DNA from: UBA2108 sp963925495
GTDB taxonomy: Bacteria; Bacteroidota; Bacteroidia; Flavobacteriales_G; Salibacteraceae
DNA: 64,000 nt
Reading direction: 5' to 3'
NCBI GenBank assembly: GCA_963925495.1
Contig: CAWUST010000041.1
Location: 31,846 to 95,845 of the forward strand
The stretch's first letter is position 1; the number at the start of each line of letters is the position of its first letter. Below, one piece after another: positions 44,250 through 53,027 of this stretch. Below the pieces are notes generated by a model that saw nothing but the letters and a program-made list of their open reading frames with translations, searched no databases and was not told the origin of the DNA. The position numbers and the translations under genes were made by a program.

Positions 44250-45668
44250 ATGAAAGCCCCACGTTCACTCCAAGAAGTAAAAAACAGCCTCACGGCTCGT
44301 GAATATTCTCTTACCAAACTAGTTGAGTTTTACCTCAAAAACATTGAGGAAAAGCAAAACCTAAATGCTTTTTTAGAAGTTTGGGAAAAAGAGGCATTAG
44401 AAAAATCGTTGTTAATTCAAAAGAAAATAGAATCCGGAACTGCTGGTAAATTAGCTGGTATGGTTATCGGACTTAAAGATAATATAGTTTATAAGGGGCA
44501 TAAAGTTTCAGCAGCTTCTAAAATATTAGAAGGTTTCGAGTCTTTATTCTCTTCTACTGTGGTTGAAAGATTGGAAAATGAAGATGCCATTTTTATTGGT
44601 AGATTAAATTGCGATGAGTTTGCAATGGGTTCTTCTAACGAAAACTCTGCATTTGGGCCAGTAAAAAACCCGCATAATTTAGATTGCGTTTCTGGTGGAT
44701 CATCAGGTGGCTCAGCAGCTGCTGTTGCTGCAGATTTGTGTTTGGTATCCTTTGGGTCAGATACAGGTGGTTCTATTCGCCAACCTGCTAGTTTTTGTGG
44801 TGTCGTTGGCCTTAAGCCAAGTTATGGTCGAGTTTCTCGTCATGGTTTAATTGCTTATGCCTCGAGTATGGATCAGATTGGCCCATTTACTCATTCAGTA
44901 AAAGATGCCGCATTGGTTTTAGAAATTATTGCAGGAAAAGACGATTTTGATAATACAGCGTCGACTCATGAAGTAGATACTTACTCGGATTTTGCGCCAA
45001 TTGAAAAGGCCAAAATTGCTGTGATAGAAGAAAGCTTAAATGCTAAAGGATTGGATCCTGAGGTAAAAAAAGCGATGAACCTTCAAATTGAAAAGTTAGA
45101 AAATACTGGTCATACAGTAGAACGTGTATCCTTCCCGTATTTAGATGAAATGGTGCCTTGTTATAATGTGCTCTCCAATGCGGAAGCGTCGAGTAACTTG
45201 TCTCGCTATGACGGTATGCGCTACGGATATAGAAGTGCAAATTCTGCTGATGTTCCTACAACCTATTCTAAAAGTAGAAGTGAAGGTTTCGGAAAAGAAG
45301 TAAAACGTAGAATTATGCTTGGCACCTTTGTTTTGAGCACTGGATATTACGACGCTTATTATGCAAAAGCTCAAAAAGTACGAAGGTTAATTCAAGAAAA
45401 GACTTTTGAAATTTTAGCAAAACACGATTTTATTATAACGCCAACCTCCCCTCATACTGCATTTAAGTTTGGTGAAAATTCACAAGACCCAACTGCTATG
45501 TATTTAGAGGATATATTTACTGTTCAAGCTAATTTAGCTGGAATACCTGGTATTTCTCTTCCATTGTATACACATAGCAACGGAATGCCTTTTGGGCTTC
45601 AAGTAATGTCCGGGAAGTTTGAGGAGAAAAAACTGCTTTCTTTTTCTAAAGATTTGTTGGGCGTTTAA
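44250..45668 (+). CDS. gatA: Glutamyl-tRNA(Gln)/Asp-tRNA(Asn) amidotransferase subunit A
   Basis: The 472-residue amidase-signature enzyme liberates ammonia from glutamine to amidate mischarged tRNA. The Ser-cisSer-Lys triad is complete: GLKDNI (Lys), SGGSSGGSAAAVA (cis-Ser) and DTGGSIRQPASFCG (nucleophile Ser). GatA-specific pieces include RLNCDEFAMGSSNENSAFG and GLKPSYGRVSRHGLIAYASSMDQIGP. GatB and GatC are not in the window. Since asnS is also present, the amidotransferase is probably needed for Gln-tRNA. Confidence 0.95.
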   Translation: MKAPRSLQEVKNSLTAREYSLTKLVEFYLKNIEEKQNLNAFLEVWEKEALEKSLLIQKKIESGTAGKLAGMVIGLKDNIVYKGHKVSAASKILEGFESLFSSTVVERLENEDAIFIGRLNCDEFAMGSSNENSAFGPVKNPHNLDCVSGGSSGGSAAAVAADLCLVSFGSDTGGSIRQPASFCGVVGLKPSYGRVSRHGLIAYASSMDQIGPFTHSVKDAALVLEIIAGKDDFDNTASTHEVDTYSDFAPIEKAKIAVIEESLNAKGLDPEVKKAMNLQIEKLENTGHTVERVSFPYLDEMVPCYNVLSNAEASSNLSRYDGMRYGYRSANSADVPTTYSKSRSEGFGKEVKRRIMLGTFVLSTGYYDAYYAKAQKVRRLIQEKTFEILAKHDFIITPTSPHTAFKFGENSQDPTAMYLEDIFTVQANLAGIPGISLPLYTHSNGMPFGLQVMSGKFEEKKLLSFSKDLLGV

Positions 45669-45670
45669 TT

Positions 45671-45952
45671 CTAGCAGGTCAATTTGATTTCGCTTTCCTT
45701 TCTCTTATTAAAAAACGCCATCAGGAACAAGCTAATTGTAGGTCCAACGATTATAATTACAAGTTTTTTATAAAAGCTCATCCAAACATCACCTTCAGGT
45801 TCAACGCTGGCCCATGCCCAGACAAAGGAAATAAGGAAGGACTCAAAAAGGACGTAGGCTGTTAGTTTTTTCCAATTTATAAATTCAAATATAGGAAAAA
45901 ACGAGTGACTTTTATTTTGTTCCTGTCTCAGATTCCAGACTAGAACCTTCGT
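45671..45952 (-). other. Start-less 93-codon membrane-protein frame overlapping the OmpA gene end
   Basis: The minus strand is open from 45952 to a TAG at 45671-45673. It reads FFPIFEFINWKKLTAYV, then LFESFLISFVWAWASVEPEG, then YKKLVIIIVGPTISLFLM and FFNKRKESEIKL: two convincing membrane helices and a basic C-terminal tail, the look of a real small membrane protein. There is no ATG, GTG or TTG before the first helix. A CTG (45930-45932 on the plus strand reads as its complement) inside the last codons of the OmpA-type gene is the only plausible start, overlapping that gene's stop. It may be translated by coupling, start at a rare codon or be a 5'-damaged gene. Confidence 0.45.
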
Positions 45953-46958
45953 CTAAAATCTCAAAAAGCTTATCTAGATTTGGAGTAAGAATTACTTCAA
46001 TTCTTCTGTTTTTAGATTTATCTTTTGGGTCAAGAGGAACATATTCACTTCTACCAGCTGCGGTTAAGGTGGCAGGATCAATTTTAGAAGAATTCATCAT
46101 CAATTTCACCACCGCGGTTGCGCGCATTACAGATAGTTCCCAGTTGTCTTTAATGCATCCTGTTCCTTTCATTTTATCCGTATCGGTATGTCCTTCTACT
46201 AAAATGGTTAAATCTTCTTGGCTTTCTAATACTTTACGCAGTTGAACCAAGGCCGATTTACCTTCAGTGTTTATAGTTGTGCTACCACTTGGGAACAGTA
46301 GTTTTGCTTCCATGGAAACGTAGATTCTTCCATTTTTTTGGGTTACCGTAAGACCTTTGTCTTTGAAATTGAGAAGTGCATTTGCAATTTTATCCCGAAG
46401 AGCTTTAGATGCAGCATCCTTTTCGGCAATCATGCTTTCCAATTCGTTTATTCTTTTTTCTCTTTTTTGCAGGGCAATATCCAATTCCTCCAAATTCTTT
46501 TTAGTTCCATTTAGTTCTGTCTCTAGTTTTCTAAGTTCGGTTTCCTTTCTTTTCAAGTCGTCTTCTTTGCGTTGAAGATCCTCTTGGGCGGTAATCATTT
46601 TTTTAAGAAGAATAATGTTTTCTTCTTTGCTGTCCGCTGCTGACTTAGCCATGCGTTGCATTAATTGTTCTTTAAATTCAGAAAGTTTTCTAAAGTCGTC
46701 TTTCAAATAATCGTAATCCTCTTTCACATCTTTGTAGTCACTATCGAGTTTTTCTAAATCGGTTTGTGTCTTATCGGCTCTATTTGTAAGCTCTTTTTTC
46801 TCAGTTTCTAGGTCTTTTACTGCTCCAGAAAGATAACTTCTTTCTTCCTCGCTTTTTTCATAGTTGTTTTCCAATTCCGCGTATTTCCTTTGTGGAACAC
46901 AAGAAGTAAATAACCAAAGGAAGGCGCTGAGCATAAATAGGCTTCTAATAATAGACAT
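45912..46958 (-). CDS. OmpA-type lipoprotein with long coiled coil
   Basis: From the ATG at 46956-46958 the protein is 348 residues. A lipoprotein signal ends FTSC at about residue 20. A long coiled coil follows at about 25-195 (YAELENNYEKSEEERSYLSG, EDLQRKEDDLKRKETELRKLE). The C-terminal OmpA peptidoglycan-binding domain is complete (LLFPSGSTTINTEGKSAL, LVEGHTDTDKM, WELSVMRATAVV, AAGRSEYVPL, NRRIEVILTP). It should tether the outer membrane or surface lipoprotein to peptidoglycan. The longer frame starts at 46970, four codons earlier; both starts keep the signal. Confidence 0.93.
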   Translation of the reverse strand: MSIIRSLFMLSAFLWLFTSCVPQRKYAELENNYEKSEEERSYLSGAVKDLETEKKELTNRADKTQTDLEKLDSDYKDVKEDYDYLKDDFRKLSEFKEQLMQRMAKSAADSKEENIILLKKMITAQEDLQRKEDDLKRKETELRKLETELNGTKKNLEELDIALQKREKRINELESMIAEKDAASKALRDKIANALLNFKDKGLTVTQKNGRIYVSMEAKLLFPSGSTTINTEGKSALVQLRKVLESQEDLTILVEGHTDTDKMKGTGCIKDNWELSVMRATAVVKLMMNSSKIDPATLTAAGRSEYVPLDPKDKSKNRRIEVILTPNLDKLFEILDEGSSLESETGTK

Positions 46959-47260
46959 TATATTATACAATTAGGGTTTTAGCAAAGATGTTGATATGGA
47001 ATGGCTGTGTATTGAAGATTTTTCGAAATTATAAACTTGGCATTGTCAATATAGGATTGTCGAGTGGAAAATACTTATTGACATGGCCAATATATTTCCA
47101 AATAAACTAGGGTAAAGTGGATTAGTGGAGTTGGAATAACTGCGATTATAGAAATATTTACGAATTTAAATGTGAAAACCTAGAAAACGAGAGAATTTCA
47201 ATGTTAGGTCTTCTTCGATTATTATTCTTTCTGTTTACATTTGTGCTTTAAAGTGAATTT
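46959..47260. other. Divergent intergenic region with inverted repeat
   Basis: About 300 bases between the divergent OmpA-type and biotinyl-carrier genes. No gene is supported. It holds an imperfect 13-bp inverted repeat (47039-47051 and 47076-47088, 11 of 13 matching) and a -7 element for the biotinyl-carrier gene at 47236-47243. Confidence 0.55.
47236..47243 (+). promoter_or_regulatory. -7 element TACATTTG of biotinyl-carrier gene
   Basis: Perfect TAnnTTTG, 17 bases before the ATG at 47261. No clear TTTG at the -33 spacing. Confidence 0.55.
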
Positions 47261-47761
47261 ATGATTAAGGTTCTAGGCAAAGAAAGTGAATACAAAATTG
47301 AATTTAGCGACTCTAAAATTAAATTGAATGGACAAGCTTTTGATTTTGATTTAATTGAAAACAATAACGGGTCTTCTCATGTCCTTCATAATTCGAAGGG
47401 TTATAATATTGAAGTGCTTAAGGCTGATTTTACAACAAAAGAATTTATAATAAAGGTAAATAATAACATTTATAATTTGCAAGCAAAAGATAAATACGAT
47501 CTTTTGCTAGAGCAACTTGGTATGGAGGCCTTTTCAGAAGAAGTGGTCGATGATTTAAAAGCACCAATGCCTGGGTTAGTATTGGGCATTAAAGTGGTTT
47601 CTGGTCAAGAAGTAAAAAAAGGAAATTTACTTTTGGTTTTGGAGGCCATGAAAATGGAAAACAACATTAAGAGTCCAGTTGATGGTGTTATAAAAAGTAT
47701 AGAAATTGAAAAAGGTGAAGCCGTAGAGAAAAACCAGATTTTAATTGTTTTTGAGAAATAA
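47261..47761 (+). CDS. Biotin carboxyl carrier protein-like subunit
   Basis: The 166-residue protein carries a biotinyl domain in residues about 95-166: LKAPMPGLVLGIKVVSGQEVKKGNLLLVLEAMKMENNIKSPVDGVIKSIEI. The Lys in EAMKM is the biotinylation site. The first 90 residues are a beta-rich domain seen in the carrier subunits of acyl-CoA carboxylases of Bacteroidota. It would carry CO2 from a biotin carboxylase to a carboxyltransferase, probably acetyl- or propionyl-CoA. Neither partner is in the window. It is transcribed alone. Confidence 0.92.
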   Translation: MIKVLGKESEYKIEFSDSKIKLNGQAFDFDLIENNNGSSHVLHNSKGYNIEVLKADFTTKEFIIKVNNNIYNLQAKDKYDLLLEQLGMEAFSEEVVDDLKAPMPGLVLGIKVVSGQEVKKGNLLLVLEAMKMENNIKSPVDGVIKSIEIEKGEAVEKNQILIVFEK

Positions 47762-47792
47762 AAAAGACCTCCCGAGTATGGGAAGCCTTTTT
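47762..47792 (+). terminator. Imperfect terminator between carrier protein and response regulator
   Basis: AAAAGACCTCCC and GGGAAGCCTTTT form a stem with two mismatches around GAGTAT, then a T run. It could serve the carrier gene on the plus strand and, with its A run, the convergent response regulator. Confidence 0.65.
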
Positions 47793-47815
47793 TATCCAAG
47801 TATTCTTTTTAGCTC

Positions 47816-48511
47816 TTATTTCACTAAAAGCTTAAATCCTTTACCGTGTACATTTACTATTTCGAGTTTTTCATCTCCACGTAAATATTTTCTCAATTTA
47901 GTAATGTACACATCCATACTTCTTGAATTGAAGTAAGAATCATCTCCCCAAATGTGGTTCAATGCGTACGATCTGTCCGTAACATCATTTAAATTTAATG
48001 CTAATAATTTTAACAAATCATTTTCTTTAGAAGTTAGTTTTTGAATTTTCCCATCTAAAACTAACTCTTGCAATTTACTGCTAAAAGTAAAATCCCCAAT
48101 TTCGAAATCTTCTTGTTTTTGATGATCTCTTTCTTTTCTAGTTCTTCTTAGAATTGCATTGATTCTCATCAAAAGCTCTTCCATGGAAAAAGGTTTAGTA
48201 AGGTAGTCGTCTGCTCCTAATTTAAAGCCTTCTAATTTGTCTTCCCTCATCGACTTCGCAGTAAGGAAAATAATAGGAGCTTCCGGGTTTATTTTTAAGA
48301 CATCTTTTGCTAATGAAAACCCATCTTTAATGGGCATCATTACATCAAAAATGCACAGATCGTAGTGATTTGTTCTGTAAGCTTCAAGGCCTTCTTTCCC
48401 ATTTCTGCGGAGATCGCTTTCAAATCCTTTTGCTTGTAAGTACTCACTTAGTAAATCTCCAAGATTAAGGTCATCCTCAACCACGAGTAATTTTATTGAC
48501 TCTTTTTCCAT
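47816..48511 (-). CDS. Two-component response regulator, OmpR/PhoB family
   Basis: The 231-residue protein has a receiver domain (residues 5-120: VVEDDLNLGDLL, phosphorylated Asp in LCIFDVMMPIKDGFSL, Thr in FLTAKS and Lys in DYLTKPFS) and an OmpR winged-helix DNA-binding domain (about 135-230: LTSKENDLLKLLALN, SRSMDVYITKLRKYLRGD, VHGKGFKLLV). It starts 5 bases after the histidine kinase stop, so kinase and regulator are made together. The target genes are unknown; the T9SS protein gene at 50.4 kb is divergent from this pair. Confidence 0.95.
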   Translation of the reverse strand: MEKESIKLLVVEDDLNLGDLLSEYLQAKGFESDLRRNGKEGLEAYRTNHYDLCIFDVMMPIKDGFSLAKDVLKINPEAPIIFLTAKSMREDKLEGFKLGADDYLTKPFSMEELLMRINAILRRTRKERDHQKQEDFEIGDFTFSSKLQELVLDGKIQKLTSKENDLLKLLALNLNDVTDRSYALNHIWGDDSYFNSRSMDVYITKLRKYLRGDEKLEIVNVHGKGFKLLVK

Positions 48512-48516
48512 AATTT

Positions 48517-50133
48517 TTAGTTTAATATATTTTGCATAGGAATTGAGATGATAAAGGTAGTACCTTTATTTAGTTTACTGGTCACACTTACCTTTCCGTC
48601 GTGTCTTTCTACTATAGATTTCACATAATTTAAGCCTAATCCAAACCCTTTCACATCGTGACGGTTTCCAGTAGGTACTCGAAATAGTTTATCGAATATT
48701 TTCTTTTGGTGCTCTTTGCTAATTCCTATTCCGTTATCACAAATTGACAAAACAAAATTGTCTCCTTCGTTTTGCGTTTTAATTTTAATTAGCGACTCAT
48801 TTTCAGAATACTTAATGGCGTTGTCGATTAGGTTGTGAATCATATTGGTAATGTGTGTAATGTCGGTTAAAAATGAATTTGACTTGGCCTCAGATTCAAA
48901 TATAATTCTGCCGTTTTTCTCTTGCAACTGCATTTGATATTTCGAAATCGCAGATTCAATTATCTCTACCATATCGGTTTCACTTTTATTCAACTTAAAA
49001 GCTTTGCTTCCCCAAACAGCACTTTTTAAAACATTTTCAACCTGATTGAAAAGTCGTTTGTTTTCGGCATTAATTACATTGATGTATCGATTCATTAGTT
49101 TGGGTGTAGCTGAAATATCCGGGTCGTTTAATGCCTCACACGCCAATGAAATAGTACTAATTGGTGTTTTAAGTTCATGAGTCATGTTATTGATGAAATC
49201 ATTTTTTATTTCCGATAGTTTTTTCTGTCTTAAAATCGTTTTTACACTATAGAAAAATGCTAGAAAAATAATCACAATAATGAGAATGGACGCGACCAAC
49301 AGAAAGGAAATTGACGAAAAAATGTAATTGATTTGTTTTGGAAAAGTTATTTTTAGAAAATTGTCTTGAAGAATTAAATCTTTTGGAAATAAACGAACAG
49401 AGAATTCTCTTTTTAGTTCAAAATCAGCGTTCGGAAAGTTACCCAATTTATATTCTTTATCGTGATTGTAAATTCCATAATAAAAACGTGTAGTTATTCC
49501 TTGTTTTAATAATGCGCTTTTAAGTAACTCTTCTAAATACAAAGGATCAATACGGTTTTCGATACTTTCTGAAAGGTCTATTTCAATCAGGCTTCTCACA
49601 ATGTCATTTACAAAAACAGTTTTGTTTACGAGTTTGTTTTTTAGAGCTGAATCAAGGTTTATGGGTAAGTCGGATGAATAATAGCTTTGGTCATTTTCTT
49701 TTTTTATGGAGTAATCCATAGGGTTTGATTTACTGCTTGCTTTGAGCTGGTTCTGCCCGATGGTAATTAAATTTGTAACTCTTTTCCCTCCTTGTTCTTC
49801 AACAACCCGAATTTCAATTCCATCGTCTTTTTTCTCCAATGTTTTGGTAACTAAATACTGGTAGGCTGAATCACTAATTATTTCATCAATTTGAGAAACC
49901 TTTTGGTCGCTAGGAAAAATAAATCGACCTTGTTGATGGGATTTTATTTTTTTTAAAGCCTCTTCCTTTTCAAGAATATTTGTAACGTTTGATAACGCTA
50001 AATGCACAGACCGTTCAAAATCGTCTTTCTTTATTGTAACTGCTTTACTTATCCAATATAGTTGAACACTTACTAAAGCAACCAAAGACATAGAAATGCC
50101 ACCAATAAGCCAATGAATGAGTTTGTTGTTCAT
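48517..50133 (-). CDS. Sensor histidine kinase
   Basis: From the ATG at 50131-50133 the protein is 538 residues; the earlier start at 50169 lies upstream of a perfect -7 element and is rejected. Topology is helix (about 7-27), a periplasmic sensor region of about 245 residues without a recognised fold, second helix (about 275-300) and cytoplasmic kinase. The HisKA box is FINNMTHELKTPISTISLA with the phosphorylated His near 317, and the ATPase has LIDNAIKYSENE, ICDNGIGISKEH and GFGLGLNYVKSIVERHDG. It phosphorylates the adjacent OmpR-type regulator in response to an unknown envelope signal. Confidence 0.95.
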   Translation of the reverse strand: MNNKLIHWLIGGISMSLVALVSVQLYWISKAVTIKKDDFERSVHLALSNVTNILEKEEALKKIKSHQQGRFIFPSDQKVSQIDEIISDSAYQYLVTKTLEKKDDGIEIRVVEEQGGKRVTNLITIGQNQLKASSKSNPMDYSIKKENDQSYYSSDLPINLDSALKNKLVNKTVFVNDIVRSLIEIDLSESIENRIDPLYLEELLKSALLKQGITTRFYYGIYNHDKEYKLGNFPNADFELKREFSVRLFPKDLILQDNFLKITFPKQINYIFSSISFLLVASILIIVIIFLAFFYSVKTILRQKKLSEIKNDFINNMTHELKTPISTISLACEALNDPDISATPKLMNRYINVINAENKRLFNQVENVLKSAVWGSKAFKLNKSETDMVEIIESAISKYQMQLQEKNGRIIFESEAKSNSFLTDITHITNMIHNLIDNAIKYSENESLIKIKTQNEGDNFVLSICDNGIGISKEHQKKIFDKLFRVPTGNRHDVKGFGLGLNYVKSIVERHDGKVSVTSKLNKGTTFIISIPMQNILN

Positions 50134-50143
50134 AAACAGTTTA

Positions 50144-50151
50144 CAAAGGTA
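50144..50151 (-). promoter_or_regulatory. -7 element TACCTTTG of two-component operon
   Basis: Perfect TAnnTTTG on the minus strand, 10 bases before the ATG at 50133, so only a few bases of leader are expected. It defines the start of the kinase. Confidence 0.6.
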
Positions 50152-50232
50152 TTGCTGCAAGTATAGCAAAACCAGTGCTTAACAGCATTTAACATCGAGT
50201 ACTTTTGTTCGTTAAAATTTATTTTTCTAGTT

Positions 50233-50240
50233 TATATTTG
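50233..50240 (+). promoter_or_regulatory. -7 element TATATTTG upstream of T9SS protein
   Basis: Perfect TAnnTTTG within a CTAGTT/AACTAG inverted repeat (50227-50248). A second match, TACTTTTG, lies at 50200-50207. Either would give the gene at 50400 a leader of about 150-190 bases, unusually long for this window. Confidence 0.45.
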
Positions 50241-50399
50241 GTAACTAGGGGGTCAATTTTGATTAATGTTTTTATAATTTTTAAGAATGATTATGCAGCA
50301 CAGTTGATAGAGATTTGATCTAAATTATTTGCTTTTGCTCGGTGTTGAATTTATCAATTAAAGAATTAGATTTGAGGCCTAATAAAATTTTACTTTACT

Positions 50400-51974
50400 A
50401 TGCATAAATTATTTACCAAAACTTTAAGATTATTTGTTCCCGTGGCAATGGCGTGTGCTATATTTTTTAGTGCCAATGGATATGGTCAAACTACCTTATT
50501 ACCAATGACTACTGACATAATTTGCACCGGCGATACTGTAAAGTTAGCCGCTTCAAGCTTAAAGGGAAGTACCGTAACTTTTGCTTGGGCAGATACATCG
50601 GGGTCCACTTCACTCTCGGCATCAACTGGAGATACAGTAAGCGTTTTCCCAACAAAAACAACTCATTATCGGGTTATTGAAGACTCTTTAGGGACAAAAG
50701 ACACAATATTCTTTACCGTTACGGTTAACGCCCGTCCAACTGTAAAAATGACATTAAGTGATACTATGCCTTGTTTTAGAGATACACTTGGGTTATTTGG
50801 TTCAGGTGCGAAAACCTATTCATGGGGCTCTACTTTAAAAGACCCATTGGCCACAGGTGATACTGTTTCAGACATATCGCTAAGCCCTAGAAAATACTGG
50901 GTTTCTGGAGTAGATTCTAACGGATGTATTGGGTTTGATACTGCAGTTACTTCAGTAAGATTGTTGCCAAGAGAAAGAGTTCAGGGTTATGTTGGTGGAT
51001 TTAGTTTGGGAATTAATTTTAATGTTTGTAATGATGAATTACTTACTGTAAAAGCAAGCCATGGTAGAAATACATATACCTGGGGGCCATCGGGCAAGGT
51101 TACACCAACCACAGGACCAGAAACAAAACTAACTGTAGTTAAGGCAACGGCAGTAACACTGAAAATTGACAGTTCTAATGGTTGCTCCATTAATTTAACT
51201 ACTACTTATTTCCCAAGTACTGACAAACCGGCCCTTACAGTAACATGGAGATCAGATTCCATTATTTGCTTTGGCGATACTGCAAAAGTAGAAATTGGCG
51301 GTGCAGTTAATTATTCTTGGACACCAGCTAGTTTGGTAGTTAATCCCGATGCAAGTGATGCCAAATTGATTCCTAATGTTACAACGGTTTATATTGTTAA
51401 AGGATTAAAAGATGGTTGTACTGGCGAAAAAACTGTTAAAGTAACCATTAACCCACTTCCAGATATTAGTCTTTCTCAATCTTCAAATGGAAATATATTA
51501 TGTGCAGATGTACCGGATACAATTACGATTTTATCAAGTACGGGTGTTGTTTTCAATTGGGGATTTGGTGTTCTTTCTTCAGGTAAAATAAAGTCATTAC
51601 TTCCAGGTAAAACTTCTACTATTACTATTGCCGCATTATCGGCTCAAGGTTGCCGAAAAGAAGCTCAAATAACTATTAATGTAGATACTACATGCGGCGT
51701 AAGAGTTGGGTTGGACAATGCAATTAAAAATTCTGACATTAATACCTACATGGTAGATGGTGGAGAATTACATTTAAAATTCGGGTCTATTCCTTCTGGA
51801 AATGTAGATGTAGAAGTAATTAATTTAACCGGTGCTACAGCACTTCGCTTTCCACTTGGTGAAATTACATCTAATGAAAATAGAGTATTAAATGTTTCGG
51901 ACCTACCTAGCGGAGTATACTTACTTAAAGTGTCAGGAAAGGACTATGAAATTGTAAATAAAATAATGCGTTAA
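50400..51974 (+). CDS. Secreted Ig/PKD-like protein with T9SS sorting domain
   Basis: The 524-residue protein has a signal peptide (residues 1-30, ending ANGYGQ) and four or five repeated Ig/PKD-like units of about 80-90 residues. Each contains a CxGDT-type start (DIICTGDTVKL, SIICFGDTAKV), a central W (FAWADTSG, YSWGSTLK, YTWGPSG, YSWTPASL) and a closing strand (TVTVNARPTV, KVTINPLPDI). A type IX sorting domain ends it (VDVEVINLTGATAL, SDLPSGVYLLKVSG). It is exported and displayed or released at the surface, probably as an adhesin or matrix protein. A terminator follows. Confidence 0.9.
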   Translation: MHKLFTKTLRLFVPVAMACAIFFSANGYGQTTLLPMTTDIICTGDTVKLAASSLKGSTVTFAWADTSGSTSLSASTGDTVSVFPTKTTHYRVIEDSLGTKDTIFFTVTVNARPTVKMTLSDTMPCFRDTLGLFGSGAKTYSWGSTLKDPLATGDTVSDISLSPRKYWVSGVDSNGCIGFDTAVTSVRLLPRERVQGYVGGFSLGINFNVCNDELLTVKASHGRNTYTWGPSGKVTPTTGPETKLTVVKATAVTLKIDSSNGCSINLTTTYFPSTDKPALTVTWRSDSIICFGDTAKVEIGGAVNYSWTPASLVVNPDASDAKLIPNVTTVYIVKGLKDGCTGEKTVKVTINPLPDISLSQSSNGNILCADVPDTITILSSTGVVFNWGFGVLSSGKIKSLLPGKTSTITIAALSAQGCRKEAQITINVDTTCGVRVGLDNAIKNSDINTYMVDGGELHLKFGSIPSGNVDVEVINLTGATALRFPLGEITSNENRVLNVSDLPSGVYLLKVSGKDYEIVNKIMR

Positions 51975-51994
51975 TTCGCTCAAATTTTTTAATA

Positions 51995-52024
51995 AAAAAG
52001 CTGATCCATTGGTCGGCTTTTTTT
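51995..52024 (+). terminator. Rho-independent terminator after T9SS protein gene
   Basis: AAAAAGCTGATC and GGTCGGCTTTTT form a 12-bp stem (two G-T pairs) with loop CATT, followed by T residues, 21 bases after the stop. Confidence 0.85.
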
Positions 52025-52040
52025 GATTTAAATTCAGTCA

Positions 52041-53024
52041 ATGAGAAATTTAATTGATAAGTTACCAGAACAAATAAAGCATGCAGTTGAAATTGCGGAA
52101 AGCGCTAACTTAAAGGAATCGACTCAAAAGATTCTAAATGTGTGTGTCTCTGGGTTAGGCGGTTCCGGAATTGGCGGTACAATAGTTTCACAATTAACAG
52201 GTGGAGATGCGACCGTTCCAGTTTTTGTAAACAAAGATTACTCCTTACCTGCTTTTGTAAATGAACAGACTTTATTTATTGCAAGTTCTTATTCTGGAAA
52301 CACAGAAGAAACTCTTTATGCCGTTGAGAAGGCCCAAAAATCTGGAGCTCAAATCGCATGTATTACTTCAGGAGGAAAACTTAAAGAAATAGCTGACGAA
52401 AATGGCTATAACTGTATAGTTATTCCAGGTGGTTATCCTCCGCGTTCTGCTTTTGGTTACTCTTCAGTGCAGTTGTTTCGTTTATTTGCATATTACAATT
52501 TGATTCCTGAAAATTATTTAGAGGATTTAAAAAAGGTATACAACCACCTAATTACTAATAAAGAATCTATTATTTCGGAAGCGTCATCAATTGCTGATAA
52601 GCTTTTTGAAAAAATCCCGATAATATATTCAGATGCAAGTTTTGAAGGTATAGGAGTTCGTTTTAGGCAACAAATGAATGAAAATTCAAAGATGTTATGT
52701 TGGCATCATGTGCTTCCTGAAATGAATCACAATGAGTTAGTCGCTTGGGCACCTAAATACCCCAATACCGCGGTTATCTTGTTTAGAAATGAGGATGATT
52801 TTTATCGAACTCAAAAAAGAATGGAGTTTGCAAAAGGTCAAATAGAAAACTCAACCTCTTCGTTTACAGAAGTTTGGTCTAAAGGAGATTCAATAATTGA
52901 AAGAGCATATTATTTGGTTTATTTAGGAGATTGGATTACGTTATTATTAGCTGAAAAGCAAGGGATTGATCCAGTTGAAGTTGATATAATTGGGAATTTA
53001 AAAAACCAATTGGCAGATTTATAA
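52041..53024 (+). CDS. SIS-domain bifunctional phosphoglucose/phosphomannose isomerase
   Basis: The 327-residue protein has two SIS folds. The N-terminal sugar-phosphate site is VSGLGGSGIGGTIV and FIASSYSGNTEETLYAV. The C-terminal half has the catalytic elements of this family (RFRQQMNENSKMLCWHHVLPEMNHNELVAW with the Glu and His). It converts fructose-6-phosphate with glucose-6-phosphate and mannose-6-phosphate in the cytoplasm. It is the first of three close genes: lipB follows after 3 bases. Confidence 0.9.
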   Translation: MRNLIDKLPEQIKHAVEIAESANLKESTQKILNVCVSGLGGSGIGGTIVSQLTGGDATVPVFVNKDYSLPAFVNEQTLFIASSYSGNTEETLYAVEKAQKSGAQIACITSGGKLKEIADENGYNCIVIPGGYPPRSAFGYSSVQLFRLFAYYNLIPENYLEDLKKVYNHLITNKESIISEASSIADKLFEKIPIIYSDASFEGIGVRFRQQMNENSKMLCWHHVLPEMNHNELVAWAPKYPNTAVILFRNEDDFYRTQKRMEFAKGQIENSTSSFTEVWSKGDSIIERAYYLVYLGDWITLLLAEKQGIDPVEVDIIGNLKNQLADL

Positions 53025-53027
53025 GTT

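Noticed and set aside
44250..45668. Considered calling gatA a general amidase
   Set aside because: The RLNCDEFAMGSSNENSAFG and GRVSRHGLIAYASSMDQIGP segments are specific to the tRNA amidotransferase subunit.
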